The translations under genes and the position numbers were made by a program. From positions 1 through 18,191 of the forward strand of contig JBDHFX010000021.1 of the NCBI GenBank assembly GCA_039590215.1: DNA of 18,191 nucleotides. The letters run 5' to 3'. Below the pieces are notes generated by a model. The model worked only from the letters and a program-made list of their open reading frames with translations, did no database searches and was not told the origin of the DNA. Position 1 is the stretch's first letter, and each line of letters starts with the position of its first letter. Of this stretch, positions 12,165-18,191 are shown piece after piece. The DNA is from CAMYLR01 sp039590215 (GTDB taxonomy: Bacteria > Gemmatimonadota > Gemmatimonadetes > JACCXV01 > JAHWKZ01).

Positions 12165-15086
12165 ATGGCGAATCTGCAGCATCGCCTCGCCGCCCTCTGG
12201 TTTGCTGACATTGTCGGCTTCAGCCAACTCTCACACGAAGACGAGGGTGCCGCCCTCGAGGTGGTGCAGCTCTTCCAGGGCATCGCACGCGACACAGTGA
12301 ACCGGTACGGAGGGCACGTCGTCAAATTTGTCGGCGATGGTGCTCTGGCGGAGTTCCATAGCACGGAAGCCGCTGTACGAGCCGCTTGCAGGCTACGCAA
12401 CTTCTTCGCCGAGCAAACCAAGGACAACGGTTTTGGGGAGCAGGACCTCCATATCGGCGTGCACATCGGTGAGATCGCCACCACGCCCGATGGAGACGTT
12501 TACGGAGACGGAGTAAACGCCACTGCCCGTATCATGAATCAGGCGGAGCCGGGACAAATCCTCACAAGTAACGACGTCTGGAACCAGCTGCGTCAACGCA
12601 AAGAGTTTCAGTTCGAAGAGTTGGGCGAGCGCGATCTTCGAGGAGCAGGGCAGCACGTCCTGCATTGCGTTGACATAGAGGACGAAACATCCGCCGAGTG
12701 GCCCGAAGTCGGAGAAGAACCACCCGCTAGCAAACTCGGCACCCTCTACGCCGAACTCAAGCGACGCCGCGTTTTTCGCGTTGCAGCAGGCTACGCAGTC
12801 GTTGCTTGGCTCGTTACACAGATCGCAGATGTCACAGTTCCCGCCCTGTTCCTACCGGCGTGGATCACTCGCGCGGTCATCGTTTTTGCCATGCTCGGAT
12901 TTCCGATCGCTATCGCCATCGCCTGGGCGTACGACATCACTCGTGAAGGCTTGAAACGAACCCCGCCGAGAGGCGCTGCAGAAACACTCGAGGTGCGTTT
13001 TCCACTTCTTCAAAGGCTCGCGGCCGGACTGCTGATCGCAGCCGTGCTGGCCGGTGGCTGGGTGGGGTGGAACCGGTGGTCCCTAGGCCCCCCCACTATA
13101 TCCGCCTCAACCGTGGCGATCCTGCCGTTTAACGTGCGCGGTGGCAAAACACTCGACTATCTCAGTGACGGGATGGCGAGCCTCATCGCCAAGAAGATGG
13201 GTGGCGTCGAAGAGTACCAGAGCGCGGATGCGAACGCCGTTCTCAAGTTCGTGCAACGTATTGGTGCGGAAAGTACGGATCCGCGGTCGGGCCAAGTAGT
13301 CGCGGAACAGTTCGGTGCTGGGATCTTTGTCCTGGGGGATATAGTCGAAGCGGGCGATTTACTACATATCGGGGTATCGATCTACGAATCGGGCAAGCAA
13401 GATCCTGTCGCGCAGATCACCGTGCAGGGAAACATTGCGAATCTCACCGTGTTGGTAGATCAGCTCGTTGGTTTGATGCTCGCAGCCCAATTCGGTGAGA
13501 GCAAAACGCGCTCGCGGAGTCTCGCCGCGATGACAACCGATTCGTTGGATGCGCTGAAAGCTTACCTCGATGGAGAGAGGGAGTTCCGAGCTGGACAATT
13601 CGATCGCGCCGCCGAGGCATTTCAGCATGCGGTCAGCATCGACCGTCGATTTGCATTGGCTCACTACCGATTGGGAATGGCCGCTTCGTGGATCCCCAAC
13701 TACGGGGTCTTAGAACAAGCCATCGAGGACGCGGTCGAGAATAGCGACCGATTGTCACCGCCCGATCGAACGCTGGTCGACGCGCTGTACGCACTTAAGA
13801 CGAATCAACCCGACAAGGTGAGAACGCTGGTTCGGCCGTATCTGGAGACTCATCCTAAAGACGTCGACGCGCTGTATATCTACGGAGAGGCCCTCTTCCT
13901 GTACAACGGACTTCGGGGGCGGCCGGTAACCGAAGCCAAGGAGTTCTTCGAACGGGTCGTGGAACTAGACCCGGATCTCGTTAATGTTGTGGCAAAACGT
14001 TTGATAGCGATCGCCGCAACAGAACAGGACTTCACGACCGTCGACTCGCTCCTCAGTCGAGTCGACCCGAATACTGTGCTCGCGTTTCAGTGGGGAGCTG
14101 TCCGGGCGTTCGCAGTCGGATCTCGTCAGGAACAAGCGCGCGTCTTGGGAGAACTTCGAGAAGCGGCGGACGCACCGCTTCTTGGGACCGTGTACAGATT
14201 GGCAGGCTACTCACCGGGCACGCGTGGCGCGGAACAGGCTGCGCGGCTACTGCTCGATCCCGAACGTCCACCGTACTACCACAGATTCGGGCGCATGTTC
14301 TTGTTTACGATCAGCCTACAACGGGGACGATGGGAGGCTGCTGGGGCACACGCCGACTCACTCAAGCTGATTGATCCCGCCAGAGCAGCCAGGGCTTATG
14401 AGTTTGAGGGGCTGTATGCCGCCACGCCGTTTCTCGTCGTTCCCGAGAACGAACTCCGAGCAATCCGCGACGACATCATCCAGTGGGATCCGGCGCAGGT
14501 AACTGATTGGACGGAAGGCGCTCAACCGCTTGGTTTTCACCCGCTCTATCGCCAGTACCTGATAGGCTTGCTGAGCGTTCGACTCGACGACAAGCCTTCC
14601 ATTTCACGTGCGATTAACGAGCTGCGTCGCTGGGAGGCAGACTCGGCCGATATCAAGAACCTGGGTCTGCACCTCGCGCAACGTCTCGAGGCCCACATGG
14701 CGCGAACGGAGGGCCGTGCCGGGGAAGCGCTCGCCGCACTTTCGGAGCCGCCACCCGAGCTGCCTTCTGGGGAGGTGGACAACTCGCCGGTGTTGAGCCA
14801 GCCGTACGAGTTACTTGTACGGACCGAGCTCTTCCATGAGTTGGGTCAGATCGAGGAAGCGAAAGCGTGGTACGAGGTGCTCTCGGAAGGGGTTAACTGG
14901 TTTAACCACCCCCTCGCCCCGATCGCGCACCTGCGCTTAGCGCAGATGCACGATCAGGTGCAAGAAACACAGGAGGCGGCGTACCACTACTCACGCTTCG
15001 TCGAGTATTGGAACGAGTGTGACGATCGACTTCAACCGCTCGTCGACAACGCCAAGGAGCGCCTTAACGAGCTGACGTCCAGCTAG
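12165..15086 (+). CDS. Membrane class III nucleotide cyclase with TolB/FlgO-like and TPR-like region (cyclase 2)
   Basis: The protein is 973 residues from the ATG at 12165. The frame extends to 12093, but that extension would translate the conserved leader, and GAAGGA sits 8 nt before this ATG. The cyclase domain (about 5-172) has metal Asp15 and Asp58, Lys54, Asp111, Asn118 and Arg122, a full catalytic set. ELKRRRVFRVAAGYAVVAWL opens the first of three membrane helices (about 203-223, 233-256, 282-300), a module common before such sensor regions. A TolB/FlgO-like domain (TVAILPFNVRGG ... FVLGDIVEAGDLLHIGVSIY, about 315-430) and a long TPR-like helical region fill the rest. It is related to cyclase 1 over its whole length, more closely in the cyclase domain than in the TPR part. 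It ends on a CTAG shared with the convergent gene. Confidence 0.93.
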   Translation: MANLQHRLAALWFADIVGFSQLSHEDEGAALEVVQLFQGIARDTVNRYGGHVVKFVGDGALAEFHSTEAAVRAACRLRNFFAEQTKDNGFGEQDLHIGVHIGEIATTPDGDVYGDGVNATARIMNQAEPGQILTSNDVWNQLRQRKEFQFEELGERDLRGAGQHVLHCVDIEDETSAEWPEVGEEPPASKLGTLYAELKRRRVFRVAAGYAVVAWLVTQIADVTVPALFLPAWITRAVIVFAMLGFPIAIAIAWAYDITREGLKRTPPRGAAETLEVRFPLLQRLAAGLLIAAVLAGGWVGWNRWSLGPPTISASTVAILPFNVRGGKTLDYLSDGMASLIAKKMGGVEEYQSADANAVLKFVQRIGAESTDPRSGQVVAEQFGAGIFVLGDIVEAGDLLHIGVSIYESGKQDPVAQITVQGNIANLTVLVDQLVGLMLAAQFGESKTRSRSLAAMTTDSLDALKAYLDGEREFRAGQFDRAAEAFQHAVSIDRRFALAHYRLGMAASWIPNYGVLEQAIEDAVENSDRLSPPDRTLVDALYALKTNQPDKVRTLVRPYLETHPKDVDALYIYGEALFLYNGLRGRPVTEAKEFFERVVELDPDLVNVVAKRLIAIAATEQDFTTVDSLLSRVDPNTVLAFQWGAVRAFAVGSRQEQARVLGELREAADAPLLGTVYRLAGYSPGTRGAEQAARLLLDPERPPYYHRFGRMFLFTISLQRGRWEAAGAHADSLKLIDPARAARAYEFEGLYAATPFLVVPENELRAIRDDIIQWDPAQVTDWTEGAQPLGFHPLYRQYLIGLLSVRLDDKPSISRAINELRRWEADSADIKNLGLHLAQRLEAHMARTEGRAGEALAALSEPPPELPSGEVDNSPVLSQPYELLVRTELFHELGQIEEAKAWYEVLSEGVNWFNHPLAPIAHLRLAQMHDQVQETQEAAYHYSRFVEYWNECDDRLQPLVDNAKERLNELTSS

Positions 15087-15793
15087 TCCCCCCCCGGTTC
15101 ACCATATGCGCCTTCACCACGACCCCCACCCGGCTCACCTAGGCTTGGGCCACGACCACCGCCGGGTTCGCCCATTGAGCCGCCTGGATCAATAAAGACC
15201 CTCCCACAACTGTCCGCGATCCAAGACCACTTTGTCGGATGTTGTGCGCTAGGGTCAACAACTGGGGTTGCGCTAGGGTCAACAACTGGAACTTCTTCTT
15301 CAACCAAGACACTCGTACAGCGGCGCCACAAGAACTGATTCCGCAACCCGGCCATCAAAGAGCCGCCAACCCAGTGCACCACCGCCATCTCGGGATCGTC
15401 AACGGGATGAACCAGAATCTCAAGCGGATGGTATTCGATTTTTGCGGACGCCGTGACGCTATCCACGGCGGACCCCCGCTCTATTGGGTACGAATCCCTC
15501 GCGTACTGCTGAAGCAGTGCAACACTGACGCCGGTTGGGAGAGGATCGGCGTTCCACCAACCCCTGTATTGAGAGTTAAAACATCTTTCGCGGTAAGCTT
15601 CTGCATCCTCGGGGTTGAGTTCCTCTATTCCTCCCATGCTGTCCCATTCCAGCAAGCATGATGTGTGCGACTTCCAGACCTCCTTCTGTGCGTCACTCCA
15701 CGTTGGCAGGTCGCGCCCCTCGGGCACCTGTGCAGACGCGAGGCCTGGTGATGCAGCAGCAATGAGAAGCGCAAGACCTAGCTTTCGGAGCAT
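15083..15793 (-). CDS. Secreted protein with proline/valine tandem repeat and Gly-rich tail
   Basis: This 236-residue protein has a clear signal peptide (MLRKLGLALLIAAASPGLASA, cleavage after Ala21). The mature part starts with a Trp/Cys-containing region (WSDAQKEVWKSHTSCLLEWD), a domain with RGWWNADPLP at about 78-87 and VHWVGGSLMAGLRN at about 139-152 that is reminiscent of NTF2-like or small periplasmic folds. I cannot name the family. PVVDPSA occurs twice in tandem at about 168-183. The last 35 residues are Gly/Pro/Arg repeats (GEPGGGRG). AAGGAGGT precedes the ATG by 5 nt, an ideal ribosome site. It follows the carboxypeptidase-regulatory-like lipoprotein gene by 41 bp and is probably last in that operon. 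Confidence 0.8.
   Translation of the reverse strand: MLRKLGLALLIAAASPGLASAQVPEGRDLPTWSDAQKEVWKSHTSCLLEWDSMGGIEELNPEDAEAYRERCFNSQYRGWWNADPLPTGVSVALLQQYARDSYPIERGSAVDSVTASAKIEYHPLEILVHPVDDPEMAVVHWVGGSLMAGLRNQFLWRRCTSVLVEEEVPVVDPSATPVVDPSAQHPTKWSWIADSCGRVFIDPGGSMGEPGGGRGPSLGEPGGGRGEGAYGEPGGD
15245..15289. repeat. Two-copy tandem direct repeat, 24-bp period
   Basis: GCGCTAGGGTCAACAACTGG occurs at 15246-15265 and again at 15270-15289. The period is 24 bp, a multiple of three, so it keeps the reading frame and duplicates PVVDPSA in the secreted protein. The near-perfect identity suggests a recent slippage event. Confidence 0.85.
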
Positions 15794-15834
15794 GGTGACC
15801 TCCTTGTGTCTTTCATGCCACGACCTGTGACTAC

Positions 15835-16968
15835 CTACGGTCCAGACTGAGGCGTCAACACGATTCTCACCCTTGCGGTTTTAAGGGTGTTCCAGGGTGG
15901 CAAAAGTGATGCGCTAGCCGACGCCGAGCTGAACCCGTCCTTCGACGCGGTCACCGCGTACGACGTGGGGTTCGTCGGGATCGGCACCGTAATCACAAAG
16001 TTGCCCTCCGCGTCGGACAGAGCCGTAGCCGTGGCCGGCGACGTCCCCACCAGGGCGCCCAGGATGGCGCTCCCGTCGGCGGAGCTGGTCACCCGGCCAC
16101 AAACCGTACCCGTGACCGGTGCCGGGGGCGGGGGCGGGAGTACCTCCGGTCTTTGCCAGGCCAGAAGCGAGACCCGGAACGAGTCACCCTCGACTATACC
16201 GATATCATTACCCACATATCCTGTGCTCGCGAGCAGCTTCGCCGTCAAACGCACGTCTGAGAAGTCCAATTGTTGACCGGGCAAAAACAGTTTCTGTTCG
16301 CAACCCAGGCTCACCCTGACTGGCCTGACTGTGTCGGCACCTATGGGGGTCACGACAACCGTTCTTCTTGGAAGTTGCTCTAACCCTAGCGCCGCTTCAA
16401 ACTGCAGATCGATCGGTTCGTCTCCGCCCACCAAAACGTGCACAAACTCATCATGAGTCAGGGTCATCCACAGCACGTCGTCCCTGGCGAACGGGTCGCC
16501 ACTGAACTTGAAATAGACACTCGCGGGGTCACCTGGAGCGGTATTCAGTGGGCCATCACGTACTTTGACCTGTAGACGCAGTGAATCATTCTCGAACTTC
16601 AGCGTAAGGATCTCTCCGTCAGTAGCGCTTACAATGGCAGACCCAACAAACGGTTGTTCAACCTCCGGAACAGAGAGGATCGCCGACGCCGACGCCACGT
16701 CTGTCGGAAAGGGTCTTGTTTGCAGTTCTGGGGAACGGTCTGGGACCACTGCTGGGGTGCGGGTGCGAACCATCCCGGTGTCAGAATACGCCACCGTGGT
16801 CTTGATTGCTGCCCCGCTCTGAGCCGCTTCTCTCCAGAGTCTTGCCTGCGTTGTGTCGGGTGTGAGTTCAGCCTGCCATTCGGCAATATCACTCGGATCA
16901 GGAGGACAAGTACTATTACAGGCACCAAGGGCACCTACGATCATCATCGCCAGTCTAGTCGTCGGCAT
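15835..16968 (-). CDS. Lipoprotein with C-terminal carboxypeptidase-regulatory-like domain
   Basis: The protein is 377 residues from the ATG at 16968. The frame is open to 17064, but only this start leaves a lipoprotein signal (MPTTRLAMMIVGALGAC, lipobox ALGAC, Cys17). A helical N-terminal part (WQAELTPDTTQARLWREAAQ) precedes a beta-rich middle (about 110-285). A six-proline linker (about 290) follows, then a carboxypeptidase-regulatory-like beta sandwich (VCGRVTSSADGSAILGALVG ... SDAEGNFVITVPIP, about 297-370). That domain is commonly found in exported proteins and probably acts as a structural or binding module. Its start overlaps the end of the metallopeptidase gene by 14 bp, so the two are surely in one transcript. 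The ribosome site is weak (GGGAG at about 10 nt), in keeping with coupled translation. Confidence 0.85.
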   Translation of the reverse strand: MPTTRLAMMIVGALGACNSTCPPDPSDIAEWQAELTPDTTQARLWREAAQSGAAIKTTVAYSDTGMVRTRTPAVVPDRSPELQTRPFPTDVASASAILSVPEVEQPFVGSAIVSATDGEILTLKFENDSLRLQVKVRDGPLNTAPGDPASVYFKFSGDPFARDDVLWMTLTHDEFVHVLVGGDEPIDLQFEAALGLEQLPRRTVVVTPIGADTVRPVRVSLGCEQKLFLPGQQLDFSDVRLTAKLLASTGYVGNDIGIVEGDSFRVSLLAWQRPEVLPPPPPAPVTGTVCGRVTSSADGSAILGALVGTSPATATALSDAEGNFVITVPIPTNPTSYAVTASKDGFSSASASASLLPPWNTLKTARVRIVLTPQSGP

Positions 16969-18191
16969 ACCCTCGGTACTCCCAGAGGCCGCCCAATTTG
17001 GGGCCACGGTAATCGAGGAAACGCCAATTCGCGAAGTCAGACGTGGCGCTGCGGAAGCTACCATCCCCGTTGGTGTCGCCCTTTACGGTTCCCTTGATTT
17101 CCCCATCGTGATTCCAATCGATGGGAATACCGCATACACCTTTTGCTTCCTCGAGCTGGCGCTCCGAGAGCGAAGCCGCCATCCCGTGAGAGTAGTCAAC
17201 GATCGCGTTCATCTGCGGCGGTGCGGCGCCATCCAACTCAAGTGCCGCTCGGTCAGCCCAGTAAATGGGAGCGCACGTCGGTTCCGCCAGTCGTTTCTCA
17301 TCGTTGTCCACGGATCGAAAAGACCACGTGTACGACATCACGCTCAAGTGGTTCGCCTTGTATTTACCCCCCCCAACGTACCCCCCGTGTTGCTGACGAA
17401 GGTTGTGCCCGAGTTCATGTACAAAGATCTCGACCTGAGACCTCAGCGTGTAGTACTTCTCTTCGTCGAGGTCAGAGATCCCAACAAAGAAGTCGTTTCC
17501 GGGGGCTCCTCCGTGTTCTTCACCATCGCTTAGACCCGTATGCCTCCCGCTGCTTCTATTGCCCCAAATGGCATAGTGGAAAATCTCACCCCGGCTTTCG
17601 CGATCGAAATAGCGATTCTTCAAGCTGTAGAAATTTCCTCTTCCACGCTTCATGCGCAGCTTGTTCACGAAGGGCACTGAGCCCCCAGTGTCGAGAAACA
17701 AGTTGATCCCGTTCTGACCGTTGGGATTCAGAATGGGCGCGCTTTCGAACATCGCTTGAGCCGTCTCAAACGTGCCCGGTTTGCTCGGCTCTGACGGTAT
17801 GGGTGGCCTCTCAAGCTCCTCCATGATGTCAACCTCGAGTAGAATGTCGGGCCGCAGTGGATCCATACCTAGTTCTGGGAGGTCTACCTTGACGGCGTCG
17901 CCCCCGGCATCGTAGCCAGACCGCTCCCATGAATCGCGGAGGGCGTCGCCATCGGAGTCAAGGACACCTTCACCCCAGGGCAGTTGATAGCGGAAACCAA
18001 TACCGGTCTCTTGATCACTGGTCTGTTGATCGAGGTTTCTCACCGATATCCGCAGATCGCTTCCCAGTTCATGTGCTCCGGGCTCCGCTATTAGAGATAC
18101 CCAGTGATAGATGGGGTAGCCAAGCGCTTCCGGGTCAGTCCCGTAGAGTTCGTTCTTGAGCGCTCGGTGGGCAACGGTCGGCACCTCGTTG
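16955..18191 (-). CDS. Metzincin-like zinc metallopeptidase with calcium-binding motifs (partial, N-terminus off right edge)
   Basis: The frame is open to the right edge, with about 412 residues visible; a GTG at 18184 is in frame but not a convincing start. The zinc motif is HELGHNLRQQH (codons 17419-17387), followed by HLSVMSYTW, the Met-turn of metzincins. Before it is a DSDGDALRDSWERSGYDAGG stretch and PDILLEVDIM. After it come DWNHDGEI and DTNGDGSF, both EF-hand/thrombospondin-3-like calcium loops typical of this secreted peptidase family. The Gly normally at position 8 of the zinc motif is Arg here (17398-17396). The protein should be exported, but the signal lies outside the window. 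It is translationally coupled to the lipoprotein gene that follows. Confidence 0.9.
   Translation of the reverse strand, partial: NEVPTVAHRALKNELYGTDPEALGYPIYHWVSLIAEPGAHELGSDLRISVRNLDQQTSDQETGIGFRYQLPWGEGVLDSDGDALRDSWERSGYDAGGDAVKVDLPELGMDPLRPDILLEVDIMEELERPPIPSEPSKPGTFETAQAMFESAPILNPNGQNGINLFLDTGGSVPFVNKLRMKRGRGNFYSLKNRYFDRESRGEIFHYAIWGNRSSGRHTGLSDGEEHGGAPGNDFFVGISDLDEEKYYTLRSQVEIFVHELGHNLRQQHGGYVGGGKYKANHLSVMSYTWSFRSVDNDEKRLAEPTCAPIYWADRAALELDGAAPPQMNAIVDYSHGMAASLSERQLEEAKGVCGIPIDWNHDGEIKGTVKGDTNGDGSFRSATSDFANWRFLDYRGPKLGGLWEYRGYADD

Noticed and set aside
16969..17064. N-terminal extension of the carboxypeptidase-regulatory-like lipoprotein
   Set aside because: It lies inside the metallopeptidase gene in another frame and would bury the lipoprotein signal.

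Overview
The window is about 60% GC by eye and tightly packed. It looks like a bacterial chromosome fragment from a free-living, environmental, Gram-negative-type organism. Many lipoproteins carry lipoboxes, and several proteins combine a class III cyclase with three membrane spans and a TolB/FlgO-like plus TPR region. Together with a DmdA-like enzyme and an RCC1-repeat lipoprotein, this suggests a marine or sediment lineage, possibly Gemmatimonadota. That placement is inference from protein style; there is no rRNA or phylogenetic marker here. I see no mobile element, CRISPR array or convincing tRNA.

Left part (1-8250), all minus strand. Read in the direction of transcription: an exported SOD/CHRD-like lipoprotein (8250-7771) behind a GEMM-I cyclic-dinucleotide riboswitch and followed by its own hairpin; then a run of a DUF4440/NTF2-like lipoprotein (7587-7072), a seven-repeat RCC1 lipoprotein (7006-5813), a DmdA/GcvT-family folate enzyme (5667-4516) and a second DUF4440-like lipoprotein (4429-3905), ending at a strong terminator; then a FecR-like exported protein overlapping an Ig-like lipoprotein gene by ATGA (3761-1618), ending at a terminator; then a small exported glycine-rich protein (1446-892) and a class III cyclase/STAND ATPase (869 to the left edge).

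Middle part (8251-15086): two plus-strand paralogous membrane cyclases (8631-11111 and 12165-15086), each with an N-terminal cyclase domain, three membrane helices, a TolB/FlgO-like domain and TPR-like repeats. Each is divergently paired with a minus-strand exported protein. Both carry a nearly identical 45-nt untranslated leader (3 differences, none in the stems) in which one arm can pair either with an upstream arm or with the Shine-Dalgarno region. This is the most interesting candidate in the window: an apparently undescribed switch-like leader controlling nucleotide cyclases. Beside it, on the opposite strand of the same intergenic region, sits the GEMM-I riboswitch.

Right part (15083-18191), minus strand: an apparent operon of a metzincin-like calcium-binding metallopeptidase (open at the right edge), a lipoprotein with a carboxypeptidase-regulatory-like domain (14-bp overlap) and a glycine-rich secreted protein, which meets the second cyclase at a shared CTAG double stop.

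Overall the region is devoted to nucleotide signalling (three class III cyclases, one cyclic-dinucleotide riboswitch) and to exported proteins; only the DmdA-like enzyme is obviously metabolic.
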